A stretch of 64,000 nt of DNA from Cyclobacterium plantarum (GCF_011290685.1 NZ_JAANYN010000006.1:186001-250000); one strand, 5' to 3'; numbered from the stretch's first letter, positions 27,946-37,595 are shown. Program-made: numbers and translations. The notes: generated by a model not told the origin, from the sequence alone.

Positions 27946-29502
27946 TTATTTTAATTCAAGTGCTTCCGTATTGACAAAATCCTCCCCTCTAATGGCAATA
28001 AAGTCCGCCAGCATGGATTTTAATTTCTCCGGATTTTCTTCTGCCAGATTTTGCTGCTGCCCCAGGTCCCGGCTCAGGTCATACAGTTGAAAGCCCGTAT
28101 CATTTCCCAATTCAATATTCACATTTTGATTGACGGCAGGACCCTTATAAGGAGGAATGAGTACCCAATTTCCCTTCCGAAAAGCTGTCCGTGTAGTAGC
28201 TTCCAGTACCAGGGATTCCCTGCCCTTATCAGCCTTTCCCAGCAATGTAGCAGATAAATCCTGCCCGTCTGAACTTTTCTCCCCACTACCTGTCATTGAG
28301 GCCAGGGAATTCAAAAGATCTATCTGACTAATCATGGCATCAGATTCACCGGGCTCAATGGTACCCTTCCAATAGCTGATGAAAGGTACCCTTGTTCCTG
28401 CTTCGTACAGACTGTATTTGCCTCCCCTCAGAGGTCCCCAGGGCGTATGCTCACCGAGTTTTTCCACCGCCTCATCATAATAGCCATCGTTAAGCACCGG
28501 TCCATTGTCACTGGAAAATATGACCAGGGTATTCTCCAGCAAGCCCTCTTCCTCAAGGGTATTCATAAATTCCCCTAAGCACCAATCGGCTTCGAGAATC
28601 ACATCTCCCCTCGGTCCCATACCGGATTTTCCTTCAAAACGTGGATGGGGTGTACGGGGTACATGGGGCTGTTGCATGGCATAGTAAAGAAAAAATGGCT
28701 CATTCCTTTCTTCCTGCACAAAGGCTTTCGCTTTATCCAGAAAATGGTCCGCCATATCCTCATCCACCCATTTGGCCTTTTCCCCTCCTTTCATAAATCC
28801 GATACGGGGAATCCCATTGACAATACTGTTGTTGTGCCCATGGTGCCATTTCAAAGTCAGCAATTCCGGATTATCTTTCCCTGTGGGTTCACCTTCAAAA
28901 TTTTCCTGGTAACTAACTGCTATGGGATCATCTGGCTCGAGGCCCTGTACCAGACCATTTTCCAGATAGACCGTAGGCACCCGGTCCTGGGTGGCTGCCA
29001 TGATATAGGAATAATCAAAACCTACTTCATTTGGTCCGGGACTTACCCGTTCATTCCAATCTACCTGTCCATCTCCCAATCCCATATGCCATTTACCAAC
29101 TACTGCAGTGGCATAGCCCTGCCTCTTCAGCATTTTAGGAATGGTCAGTTCATCCGTTCCTATCAATAATGGGGCAGTTCCCGCCAAAATTTTGGCGTCT
29201 TTGTTCCTCCAGGGATAGGTACCGGTCATTAGGGCATACCGGCTGGGGGAACAGGTAGCGGAAGAAGCATAACCCTTGGTGAATTTCATTCCCCCATTTG
29301 CCAAAAAATCCATGTTGGGAGTCTCCAGCCTGCCAGCTTCATAAGCACTGACATCCCCATATCCCAAATCATCCATATAGATAATGACGATGTTGGGTTT
29401 TTGGATATCCGTAGTTTCTTTGTTTTCTGCTGTACCACAGCCAAAAGAAACAAATAAGAGGAGAGCGATAAACAGCGTAAATACAGGGTAAAGGCGAGCC
29501 AT
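27946..29502 (-). CDS. Lipoprotein sulfatase (S1), CSPSR type
   Basis: A 518-residue sulfatase, lipoprotein by its FVSFGC box. Calcium aspartates lie in IYMDDLGYGD. C84 in CSPSRYALMTGTYPWRN is the formylglycine site, followed by VVGKWHMGLG and FSSDNGPVLN with a PWGPLRGGKYSLYEAGTRVP loop. These features resemble arylsulfatase A/B-like secreted enzymes. It is the first gene of a four-gene minus-strand group downstream of the SusC/SusD pair, from which it is separated by a strong terminator and about 300 bases. It is therefore probably expressed from its own promoter in 29503-29800. Confidence 0.92.
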   Translation of the reverse strand: MARLYPVFTLFIALLLFVSFGCGTAENKETTDIQKPNIVIIYMDDLGYGDVSAYEAGRLETPNMDFLANGGMKFTKGYASSATCSPSRYALMTGTYPWRNKDAKILAGTAPLLIGTDELTIPKMLKRQGYATAVVGKWHMGLGDGQVDWNERVSPGPNEVGFDYSYIMAATQDRVPTVYLENGLVQGLEPDDPIAVSYQENFEGEPTGKDNPELLTLKWHHGHNNSIVNGIPRIGFMKGGEKAKWVDEDMADHFLDKAKAFVQEERNEPFFLYYAMQQPHVPRTPHPRFEGKSGMGPRGDVILEADWCLGEFMNTLEEEGLLENTLVIFSSDNGPVLNDGYYDEAVEKLGEHTPWGPLRGGKYSLYEAGTRVPFISYWKGTIEPGESDAMISQIDLLNSLASMTGSGEKSSDGQDLSATLLGKADKGRESLVLEATTRTAFRKGNWVLIPPYKGPAVNQNVNIELGNDTGFQLYDLSRDLGQQQNLAEENPEKLKSMLADFIAIRGEDFVNTEALELK

Positions 29503-29804
29503 AGATGGGTTATTGTTGATAATCAGTAAAATGAAAAAACAAGATATAAAAATTTTATGTAATCCTTCCGTATCCTATTCTTCTTTTCAGGTTAAGAAAC
29601 ATTTAAACCCGGATTATCAGAATTCGTGACAGCCAGTCGGAACAAAAAAAATGAGCTTAAAATTCATGAAACCCGGTTTCTCAACTGCTTGAAAATTAGA
29701 CCCTATCGTGAATCAGGAAAGGGAAGGGAGTTGGCTGATTTAAAAGAATATAATGGGCGCAACAGAAATTCTAACGGCTGTTACAAATTTATGCCTGGTG
29801 CGGA
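29503..29804. promoter_or_regulatory. Spacer carrying the probable promoter of the 23161-29502 operon
   Basis: About 300 bases lie between the terminator after susD and the start of the CSPSR-type sulfatase. An open frame of 77 codons on the plus strand is not convincing: it has no family features and runs into the terminator. I could not pick out promoter boxes with confidence. Confidence 0.4.
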
Positions 29805-29836
29805 CAAAAAAAGAGGGCACCCGGTGGGTACCCTCT
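29805..29836 (-). terminator. Strong intrinsic terminator after the first SusD gene
   Basis: On the minus strand, AGAGGGTACCC, an ACCGG-containing loop region and GGGTGCCCTCT form a stem of about ten pairs with one mismatch (29812-29836). Seven T follow directly (29805-29811). It starts 24 bases after the SusD stop, the expected place for the end of the SusC/SusD transcript. Confidence 0.88.
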
Positions 29837-29859
29837 TGACTTGTTATAGCCTATTCTAA

Positions 29860-31440
29860 TCAATTGTCCCAAAACAATGTTCTGGTAAGGTTATCATTAG
29901 GCTGTACCTGCTGATAGTTTTGGGTATTATAGGTTTGTTCCGAACCCGGGTAAATCCACCTGTTGGGAGGTAGGCTTTGCTGGTTGGACTGATCTACCCA
30001 GAACTCCAGATCCGGCATTTCGATCCTTCTCAACTCTGCCCAGTTTTCATTGGGTTGCACTACGTTGAAATGAAGCCATTTTTGTTCGGCGATCAGCCTC
30101 ATCTTCTCCATATCTCCGTCAGCCGCATCCCAACTGATATCTTCATCGGCCAAATAGCTGTCGATGCCTTCTTCTGTTATCGGCATTGGCTCGGGAGAGA
30201 TCAAGTTATTACTCATGTTTCGCAGCATTTCGTAATAATGGATGGATTCCCTCACTCCACTTTCATAATGTTCTTTAGCCTGAGCATCCTGTCCTTCTTT
30301 TAGGTAATATTCGGCAACCATAAAGTGAATCTGGCTGGCGTTTATTAACATTCCAGGAAAATACTGGTTTCGGCTTAACGTAGTCCGATTGTAGATGGTC
30401 ATGGTATTTGATCCGATCAGCTCAGTCTGAACAGACGAACTTAAAAGGGGATCCAGTGTGAGAAACTCTCCTTCGGCTTCTTCGCCCGGTTCAAACACAT
30501 AGGTGAGACGCGGATCATCGTTATTCAACATATGGTCCACTATGGCTTTACCAGCGATATTGCCTTCCCAGTCTTCCAGTCCAGTTTGAAAACTATTTGA
30601 AGTGATTAAGGTTCCCAATTCATGGATGCGGAAGGTAATATTCTCATCGTTGGTGGTTACGATGGGGTAATTGCCAGGATTGGACAAAATCGCATTGATT
30701 TCCGAAGCTGCACGATCTGAGAATGACGGAATGCCGCTCACCCGAGTAAGCATACGGATACGTAAGGAATTGATGTATTTTAACCACATGTCAATGTCAC
30801 CGCGGTTGATCAAATCCTGAGATTCAAATCCAATTAATATGCCTGGATTGATATCCAAGGTTCTCAACTCATCCGCAAAGCCAGCCAGATCATCCAGCAT
30901 TTTGGTATAAATGGCCTCAGGCTCGTCATAGGCAGGATAAGATTCCGAATAGTCTCCACCATTGGTACTGAGCATCCCTGCCTCCGAAAACGGAATGGCC
31001 CCGTGCAAATCCACAATTTTTTGGGTATGATCGTACAAATAGGTGGTTGCCGTGATCATAAAAACCCGGTTATCCTCCTTGTTCTGATCACTCAAGCCCG
31101 CATACACTTTCTCTAATTCCCGGTATTGGGCCAGAAACTGGTAATAATCATTCCAACGCCCGCTGACAGCAGCCGATCCGGGAACGTACTGGTTCTCTTC
31201 ATTGACCCAGCCTGTAGCCTGGGTGTAGCGGTTTAATGTAATCCTCAAATTAACAAAGTAATTTGTATAACTGGGGAGTACGTAATTCCGGTTGGCAATA
31301 ATAAAACCGGTAAATTGCTTTTCTACGGAAGTTTCTGAAACCTTGGAAGGATCGGTGTAATTCTCCTCAAACTCGGAGTACTCACAACTTGCCAGGCTGG
31401 TAAGGGCTACCAAGGTCAGTAATATTATTTTATTTTTCAT
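29860..31440 (-). CDS. SusD/RagB-type glycan-binding lipoprotein
   Basis: An outer-membrane lipoprotein of about 526 residues. A GTG at 31470 could extend it, but the ATG at 31440 begins a standard lipoprotein signal with LTSLASC. The sequence matches the SusD-like group named nutrient-binding outer membrane lipoprotein: tetratricopeptide-like helices such as VFMITATTYLYDHTQKIVDL and ASQIHFMVAEYYLKEGQDAQ, and a C-terminal NRWIYPGSEQ. It should form the lid of the SusC channel encoded just upstream and present an oligosaccharide. Its stop is followed by a strong terminator, so SusC/SusD are a two-gene transcript. The ligand is unknown. Confidence 0.9.
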   Translation of the reverse strand: MKNKIILLTLVALTSLASCEYSEFEENYTDPSKVSETSVEKQFTGFIIANRNYVLPSYTNYFVNLRITLNRYTQATGWVNEENQYVPGSAAVSGRWNDYYQFLAQYRELEKVYAGLSDQNKEDNRVFMITATTYLYDHTQKIVDLHGAIPFSEAGMLSTNGGDYSESYPAYDEPEAIYTKMLDDLAGFADELRTLDINPGILIGFESQDLINRGDIDMWLKYINSLRIRMLTRVSGIPSFSDRAASEINAILSNPGNYPIVTTNDENITFRIHELGTLITSNSFQTGLEDWEGNIAGKAIVDHMLNNDDPRLTYVFEPGEEAEGEFLTLDPLLSSSVQTELIGSNTMTIYNRTTLSRNQYFPGMLINASQIHFMVAEYYLKEGQDAQAKEHYESGVRESIHYYEMLRNMSNNLISPEPMPITEEGIDSYLADEDISWDAADGDMEKMRLIAEQKWLHFNVVQPNENWAELRRIEMPDLEFWVDQSNQQSLPPNRWIYPGSEQTYNTQNYQQVQPNDNLTRTLFWDN

Positions 31441-31470
31441 GATACTTTGATTTAATAGTAGAAACACCAC

Positions 31471-34400
31471 TTAGAAGCTAGCCCTAAGCATTAAACCTAC
31501 GGTTCTAGTAGCCGGATTGGTACCTGCATTGGTCAGGGTCTGCGCCCATCGGGAACCACCGGTCATCACCTCCGGATCCAGGTCCTTGATATTTCGATAG
31601 AAGAAGAATAAATTTCTTCCAAAGGCAGAAACATTGATGCTGTTGGCACCCAATCGCTCTGCGAAGGTAGAAGGTACATCATACCCTAGAGAAAGTTCCC
31701 TCAGTTTCAAATAGGTGTTGTCCTTAATGTATAACTCGTATCTGGCCTGGCTGTATTGCGGACCTCCCCAGTTATACGTGCGCTGGTAGTACAAGGCCTG
31801 CGAAATCACATTGGTATTTGGATTTCCATCTGCTGTAACGCCATCCATCAACATACCGTCGTCATACACCGGTTCTCCATTGGGGCCTTGTGCGCTGGTC
31901 GTTTGTACCCCTTGGCCGTCTTCGTTAACGTAGTAAGACAATCCACCTCGTTCGGTATTCATATAGTTCAAGCTTTCCTCCGTCAAGCCCCTACTGATCA
32001 TCCAGTTGACACCGGTAGGCATCACACTACCACCGATCTGGAAATCCGCTAATACCTGCAAAGAGAAATTCTTGTAGTTCAGGTTATTGAAAATACCCCC
32101 TACTGCATCCGGCATGGCATTACCTGCCAGGATCCATTCGTTGGGATCAATTTTATACATTCCATTTGGCTGAACGATTTTCTCACCATTGGCATTGGTT
32201 TCTACCGGACGAGCGAAGAAATCACCCATAGGACGACCTACTACAGATCTTAGTTGAGCAGCATTCCCATCATAGTCAGCATGTAGTAACTCGGTCGCAT
32301 TATTGGCCAATTTCTCTACCACATTTCTGTTTCGGGCAAAATTGATGCCTGCTAACCAGTTCAAACCTCGGCTCTGATAAATCGTCCCGCTCAAAGCAAT
32401 CTCGATCCCTTTGTTTCTCAGGGTACCAATATTGGCAAGGACAGATGTGGCACCGGAGGTGGCGGGAAGTGTCAACGGCAAGATCTGATCCCGGATCTGG
32501 GCATTGTAGTAGGAAAATTCAAACGACAACCTGCCGTTAAAGAATTGGCTATCTGTTCCAAACTCGAATTCATGCTTCTGCTCCGGTCGGATACCGTCGT
32601 TTCCAAAGCTGCTGGAAATATTGGTATACAGTACCGGTGCCCCACCAGGCTGTTGAACTCCCAGCGTATTTTGATTGTAGGCAATATTGGCTCGGTATAC
32701 ATCCGGGTAATTTCCTACGATACCCCAGGAACCTCTTAATTTGGAAGCACTGATCCATGAAGGCAAGTCGATCGCATCTGAAAGGATGAAACTGGTATTG
32801 GCAGAAGGGTAGATAAAGGAATTATTGTTCGGATTCATGGTGGAGGTGCGGTCCCTTCTTACCGTTCCTTCCACATAAAGGTACCCTTTGTAATTTAGGT
32901 TTAAAGTACCAAGGGCGGCATCAATGACTCTTGATGTTCTGCTGGAATTGTTATTGGGCAGGTTGACCGAAGCCACTACGTCAAATAAATTCTCCGTACT
33001 CAGACCTCCGTTTGTTCCCCTGGATATAGAAGAAATATTCTCCTTATCAGCTGTATAGCCTGCGGTGGCACTCAGGGTTACTTCATCGGTTAACTTTTTG
33101 TCGTAATACAAGAACACGTCCCCATACAATATACTGAATATCTCGTTGGACATGCTGAATCCTCCTGAAGGGCCGAAGGCTAAAGGACGGGTAGTAGAAC
33201 TCTCATTCTCATTTTCTCTATACGTGAAATCAGTAGAGATCCTGGTTCTTAAGCTAAGTTCATCTGTAAATTGGAACGTATTGGTAATGCTACCAATCAC
33301 GCGATTACTTAGCTCGGAAGCTCTTTGCTCATTGACACGCCATACATAATCTGCTATATCCCCTTGAAAACCATTTCGGGTAATGTTCTCATCGGGAGTC
33401 AGGCTTTGCCCGTTTCCGGTTACAAATCGATAGCCTCGACTGGTCTTGTACTTATCCAGGTACCAGGCACCATTATCAAAACGGGTCATCATCCCGGTAA
33501 AATTATTGATCATTCGATCGATAGAATAAGGTCGGTTTCCGGTATACTGATTGATGTAGTTAATAAACACATCGGTTTTAATCTTATCGGTAACCCGGAA
33601 GGTAGCATTTAGATTTGCAATGTTTTTACTGTTTTTGGAATTCAAACTCAGCGCCTCATTGTCCTGACGGGTCAGTGAAAAACGGAAATCAGCCACATCG
33701 GTGGAGTTGGAGATCGCCACGTTTACCTGTGAACTAATAGGATCATTGAACAAGGCGGCATAGTTGTCTTCCTGTGCCCTATAGGGCCTTACCTGGTCAT
33801 CCCAAGCCATGACAGGCCTGCCATCGAATGGTGCACCAAAATTTAGATTGGTAGCTGGCATTCCTGTAGAACCGTCGGGATAGGTGATAAAACCCTCTTC
33901 ATTTTGACCAAAGTCAAAAACATGACTTGGAGCACCTGGTCCTCTCACATTTTGATAGCGAGGAAGATAGGCGATTCTATCCATGGCATAGTTGGCATTG
34001 AAATCCACTTTAAAACCCTTGGTAGTTCCTTTTTTAGTCGTAATCAAAACGACTCCATTTACTGCCTCGGATCCATACAAAGCAGCAGCCGAGGCTCCTT
34101 TCAAGATGGAAATATCGGCGATGTCTTCCGGGTTAATGTCCAACAGACCATTACCCCTCAGGCGTTGATCTCCCCAATAATTGTTGTTGTTTACTTCCTC
34201 ATTCCGGATAGGAATACCATCCAAAATGATCAGAGGCTGGTTCCTACCGGTGATGGAGTTGATTCCCCGGATAGTAATGTTTACTGCGGAAGTAGCCCCA
34301 CCAGCACCTGCCTGAATCCGAACGCCCGGTGCCTTTCCATAAAGTGCCGTCGCCAAATTGGGGGTCCCCACTTTGACCAGCTCATCTGATTTAATGTTAG

Positions 34401-34857
34401 AGGTCGCATAACCCAAGGCTCTTCGATCTCTTTCCTGACCAAAAGCAGTCACCACCACTTCATCCAGGCCTGCCACATCCTCGCGCATGGTGACATTAAT
34501 GCTACTTTTGTTTCCTACCGGAATGCTCTGGGTCTCAAATCCGATAAAAGAAAACACCAGGGTAGCATTTTCCGGAGCGTCCAAGGTGAACTCCCCATTG
34601 ATATCGGTGACAGTTCCTATTGATTCTCCCTGAACCGTGATGGTTACCCCTGGAATGGGCTCACCGTTTTCGTCGGTGACAGTTCCCGTCACCTGAGCCT
34701 CCATGGCATTTGATTCGGCTGCAAAATCAGCGCCCGGACTATTATTTGCCAGGGCATGGCTTGCCAACATACATGTCAGCACCATACCATGGAATAAAAA
34801 GAATAGCGCCCTTTTTATTCCATGATTTTTTACTAGTAGATTTTTTTCATTCTTCAT
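31471..34857 (-). CDS. SusC/RagA-type TonB-dependent outer-membrane transporter
   Basis: A TonB-dependent channel of about 1128 residues. An ATG at 34905 would add 16 residues; the ATG at 34857 gives a better signal peptide (LFFLFHGMVLTCMLASHALA). After it come a CarboxypepD_reg-like domain (VTGTVTDENGEPIPGVTITV), the SusC hallmark LDEVVVTAFG, a plug (ITIRGINSITGRNQPLIILD) and a long beta barrel ending in aromatic-rich strands with a terminal Phe. There is no STN domain, so regulation through an anti-sigma contact is not expected. The SusD gene begins 30 bases after its stop. Together they import an oligosaccharide probably trimmed by the neighbouring sulfatases and hydrolases. Confidence 0.93.
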   Translation of the reverse strand: MKNEKNLLVKNHGIKRALFFLFHGMVLTCMLASHALANNSPGADFAAESNAMEAQVTGTVTDENGEPIPGVTITVQGESIGTVTDINGEFTLDAPENATLVFSFIGFETQSIPVGNKSSINVTMREDVAGLDEVVVTAFGQERDRRALGYATSNIKSDELVKVGTPNLATALYGKAPGVRIQAGAGGATSAVNITIRGINSITGRNQPLIILDGIPIRNEEVNNNNYWGDQRLRGNGLLDINPEDIADISILKGASAAALYGSEAVNGVVLITTKKGTTKGFKVDFNANYAMDRIAYLPRYQNVRGPGAPSHVFDFGQNEEGFITYPDGSTGMPATNLNFGAPFDGRPVMAWDDQVRPYRAQEDNYAALFNDPISSQVNVAISNSTDVADFRFSLTRQDNEALSLNSKNSKNIANLNATFRVTDKIKTDVFINYINQYTGNRPYSIDRMINNFTGMMTRFDNGAWYLDKYKTSRGYRFVTGNGQSLTPDENITRNGFQGDIADYVWRVNEQRASELSNRVIGSITNTFQFTDELSLRTRISTDFTYRENENESSTTRPLAFGPSGGFSMSNEIFSILYGDVFLYYDKKLTDEVTLSATAGYTADKENISSISRGTNGGLSTENLFDVVASVNLPNNNSSRTSRVIDAALGTLNLNYKGYLYVEGTVRRDRTSTMNPNNNSFIYPSANTSFILSDAIDLPSWISASKLRGSWGIVGNYPDVYRANIAYNQNTLGVQQPGGAPVLYTNISSSFGNDGIRPEQKHEFEFGTDSQFFNGRLSFEFSYYNAQIRDQILPLTLPATSGATSVLANIGTLRNKGIEIALSGTIYQSRGLNWLAGINFARNRNVVEKLANNATELLHADYDGNAAQLRSVVGRPMGDFFARPVETNANGEKIVQPNGMYKIDPNEWILAGNAMPDAVGGIFNNLNYKNFSLQVLADFQIGGSVMPTGVNWMISRGLTEESLNYMNTERGGLSYYVNEDGQGVQTTSAQGPNGEPVYDDGMLMDGVTADGNPNTNVISQALYYQRTYNWGGPQYSQARYELYIKDNTYLKLRELSLGYDVPSTFAERLGANSINVSAFGRNLFFFYRNIKDLDPEVMTGGSRWAQTLTNAGTNPATRTVGLMLRASF

Positions 34858-35404
34858 TTTGTTGATTGAGTCAGGTTTAGCAAGGGTTTTACCCTTAGTA
34901 AACATTTAGAATAAAACTTGAATAATTTTTTGATTAATTCAGCTTTTATAGCTGTTTCTAACTTGAATTTTTACATAGGCAGGATTTGTTATTTTAATTT
35001 GTATGAATTAGGTAAGCATTAAATAACTGCTAATTTTATAATATTTTTTATTAAAAACCAGAAGTTAACAAAAAAATTTATTTTATTAAGGCAATATTTT
35101 AATTTTCAAAATGAAAGTTTGTAAACGGTTAATAATCGAAAGTTTTAATCAATTATACCGTCTATGCAATATGCGGCAATGGATGGGCCTGCTATTAAAA
35201 GATTAATAAATAATTAACTTTCTATGCTAAGCATTATCATGGTAACTGCTTTGAAAAAATCCGAATGATTGAAACGCCTATTAATCCCCAAGTCGGGCTA
35301 TTTTGAAAAATCCATGTTTTATTGCTGGCTTAACAATTAGAATAACCTACCCATTTATAATGGTCCGATTGAAAGGCATTAAAGTATTAAAGTTAACTTA
35401 ACAA
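34858..35404. promoter_or_regulatory. Divergent promoter region between SusC and a sulfatase
   Basis: About 550 bases of AT-rich sequence between the minus-strand SusC and the plus-strand sulfatase. It should hold both promoters. A small inverted repeat CAGCT-TTTAT-AGCTG (34940-34954) lies about 85 bases upstream of the chosen SusC start and could be an operator. No gene or RNA was recognised. Exact promoter boxes are not assigned. Confidence 0.45.
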
Positions 35405-36817
35405 ATGATGATGCACAGTTTAATGATCTCACTTTTTATCCTGTGGAATCAGGTTTTCATTCCCACTGAGACAAATACCATTGATTCCCTGCCCCCCAAT
35501 ATCATCGTCATCCTGGCAGATGATCTGGGTTACGGGGATTTGGGAGGTTTTTATGGGGGAAAGGCCCATACCCCACACCTGAACCGCCTGGCGGATGAGG
35601 GCATACTTTTTACTGACTTTCACAGTAACGGAGCCATGTGTTCGCCCACCCGGACGGCATTGCTGACCGGAAGGTACCAACAAAGACTCGGTATTGAGGA
35701 TCCCCTGCCGGGAGATTGGCAGCAAAAAGGGGTAGGTGCCATCAAAGGTATTGCAGGAGAAGGGCTGTATGCCCCACCGACGATAGCCGATTACCTGAAA
35801 AAAGCCGGTTATGCTACTGCCTTTTTTGGCAAGTGGCACCTGGGCAACCATCCAGATGCCAATCCCAGGAATTTTGGATTTGATGCGTTCCGGGGTCTGA
35901 CCTCAGGTGATGGCGACTATTTTTCAAAACTGGATCGTCATGGCTTTCCGGATTGGTGGCACAACGAAAAGCTATCCTTTCAGGAAGGCTATACCACAGA
36001 TGTGATCACCGACAATGGCATTCAGTTTATAGCAGCAAACAAAGAACAACCTTTTTTCCTTTACCTGGCGCACCTGGGTGTACATTTTCCCTGGCAATCC
36101 CCTGGGGACGGACATTTGGAAATCCGGAAAGAGGGCACCGACTATACCTCCAGCCTACCCGGTCCTGCCAGCAAGCTGGGACCCCATGCGCCTGAAGAGA
36201 TACCGGGTACCCTCATAGAAATGATTGAATCCCTTGACCGGAATGTGGGAAAATTGATCGCTTATCTCAAAGCAGAAGGCCTGGATAAAAACACATTGTT
36301 GTTTTTTACTTCAGATAACGGGCAATACCTGAATTATCAGGGTGACACCTGGCCTCATGTAGGTTCCAATGGCATGCTGAGAGGAGAAAAGTCCGACCTC
36401 TTTGAGGGAGGACACCGGGTACCCGCCATTGCCTGGTGGCCCGGGAAGATAGATGCGGGAAGCAGGTCTTCCGAAACGCTGGCCTCTTTTGATCTTTTAC
36501 CTACCTTTCTGGAGTTGACCGGACAGGCTTTGCCTGACCCGAAAGGAGAGGATCGCCTGGATGGGCAAAGCTTGCTGCCGGTCCTGACCGGCAGAGGAAA
36601 AATGCCCGACAGGACCCTCTTCTGGAGGACTCCGGAAGCCATTGCGGTCCGAAAAGGTCCATGGAAATTACTGGAAGACCGGGAGAAAGATTCCCTTGCG
36701 CTTTATAACCTTGAACAAGACCTGTCCGAAAGCCAGGACCGGAAAGCAGATTTTCCGGAAATCGTACAAGAACTTAAACGCTTACGAGATCGCTGGGAGC
36801 AGGAAATGGACAAATGA
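35405..36817 (+). CDS. Secreted sulfatase (S1), CSPTR type
   Basis: A 470-residue sulfatase with a short N-terminal hydrophobic signal. VILADDLGYGDLGG carries the calcium aspartates. C79 in CSPTRTALLTGRYQQRLG is the formylglycine site, followed by FFGKWHLGNH and FFTSDNGQYLNY with RGEKSDLFEGGHRVP. The overall plan matches arylsulfatase/GalNAc-sulfatase-like enzymes. It is the only sulfatase in the window on the plus strand and is divergent from the SusC/SusD pair, suggesting shared control through the intervening region. Three ATG codons lie within the first seven; the first is kept. The gene is followed directly by a palindrome array. Confidence 0.92.
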   Translation: MMMHSLMISLFILWNQVFIPTETNTIDSLPPNIIVILADDLGYGDLGGFYGGKAHTPHLNRLADEGILFTDFHSNGAMCSPTRTALLTGRYQQRLGIEDPLPGDWQQKGVGAIKGIAGEGLYAPPTIADYLKKAGYATAFFGKWHLGNHPDANPRNFGFDAFRGLTSGDGDYFSKLDRHGFPDWWHNEKLSFQEGYTTDVITDNGIQFIAANKEQPFFLYLAHLGVHFPWQSPGDGHLEIRKEGTDYTSSLPGPASKLGPHAPEEIPGTLIEMIESLDRNVGKLIAYLKAEGLDKNTLLFFTSDNGQYLNYQGDTWPHVGSNGMLRGEKSDLFEGGHRVPAIAWWPGKIDAGSRSSETLASFDLLPTFLELTGQALPDPKGEDRLDGQSLLPVLTGRGKMPDRTLFWRTPEAIAVRKGPWKLLEDREKDSLALYNLEQDLSESQDRKADFPEIVQELKRLRDRWEQEMDK

Positions 36818-36848
36818 CAGGTAAATGATTTTTCCGGAGGAGATCGCT

Positions 36849-37188
36849 AACCGTCAAGGTATCAAAGGTTGCTGACCTTTGGGGTTTTCCCAACCCCGAA
36901 GGTCTCTTCTCGGACGTGCACGTGCAAAACCGTCGAGGTCTCAAAGACCTCAACGGTTTTAAAAGAATCCTGACCTTTGGGGTTTTCCCAACCCCGAAGG
37001 TCTCTTCCGGAACGTGCACGTGCAAAACCGTCGAGGTCTCAAAGACCTCAACGGTTATAAAAGAATCCTGACCTTTGGGGTTTCCATAACCCCGAAGGTC
37101 TCTTCCGGAACGTGCACGAGGAAAACCGTCGAGGTCTCAAAGACCTCAACGGTTGCCGACCTTTGGGGTTTTCCCAACACCGACGGTC
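36849..37188. repeat. Array of two alternating palindromes (A/B), period 98 bases
   Basis: Palindrome A (31 bases; GACCTTTGGGG, spacer, CCCCGAAGGTC) occurs at 36874-36904, 36972-37002, 37070-37100 and, diverged, at 37158-37188. Palindrome B (35 bases; AAAACCGTCGAGGTCT and its inverse around a CAA loop) occurs at 36926-36960, 37024-37058 and 37122-37156, with a degenerate piece at 36849-36870. The A-to-A distances are 98, 98 and 88; B-to-B 98 and 98. A GTGCAC palindrome lies in each A-to-B linker. The last A copy is followed by five T and could terminate the upstream sulfatase transcript. The spacer 36818-37223 contains no gene; the open frames crossing it on both strands are by-products of the repeat. 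Confidence 0.9.
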
Positions 37189-37223
37189 TTTTTCGATATG
37201 TAGAAAGAGGAATTGCGAGTTCC

Positions 37224-37595
37224 CTACACATGCTGATCCACCAGAATGGTATTGCCATCGGGGTCCATCACCACAAAGCTGCCCGGCCCGGAACTGCTTT
37301 CATCTGCTTCGGTTACCAGGGAAATCCCTTCCTCCTTCAGCTTCTTTTGTATGCTTCGGATATCGTCAAATTGCTTTAGCTTTTGGGCATTTTCATCCCA
37401 GCCCGGATTGAAGGTAAGGAGGTTGTTTTCAAACATGCCCTGAAAGAGACCGACCAGCGCATTGCCGTTTTTCATGATCAGGTAATTTTTTTTCAGGTCA
37501 CCTCCGAATTCGGAAAATCCCAGCTTTTCATAAAAATCCCGGGAGGTTTTAAGGTCTTTTACATTCAAACTGATAGAGAAAGCACCTAAATTCAT
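37224..37595 (-). CDS. VOC (glyoxalase/bleomycin-resistance) family protein
   Basis: A 123-residue cytoplasmic protein with the vicinal-oxygen-chelate fold. The first beta-alpha unit is AFSISLNVKDLKTSRDFYEK and LGFSEFGGDLKKNYLIMKNG. The second half ends FVVMDPDGNTILVDQH, with the DPDGN turn and a terminal metal-site-like His. No specific reaction can be assigned; members include lyases, dioxygenases and resistance proteins. It is monocistronic, convergent with the sulfatase and separated from it by the palindrome array. A 15-base perfect inverted repeat lies about 140 bases upstream of its start. Confidence 0.85.
   Translation of the reverse strand: MNLGAFSISLNVKDLKTSRDFYEKLGFSEFGGDLKKNYLIMKNGNALVGLFQGMFENNLLTFNPGWDENAQKLKQFDDIRSIQKKLKEEGISLVTEADESSSGPGSFVVMDPDGNTILVDQHV

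Noticed and set aside
29626-29859. 77-codon plus-strand frame before the SusD gene
   Set aside because: It runs through the strong minus-strand terminator, has no recognisable domain, and lies in a spacer.
36849-37188. CRISPR array
   Set aside because: The repeats are long alternating palindromes with near-identical linkers rather than short repeats with unique spacers, and no cas genes are nearby.
36774-37379. Open frames of 67-121 codons on both strands across the palindrome array
   Set aside because: They are created by the repeat units (same peptide blocks recur in several frames and both directions) and overlap the VOC gene; no protein family features.
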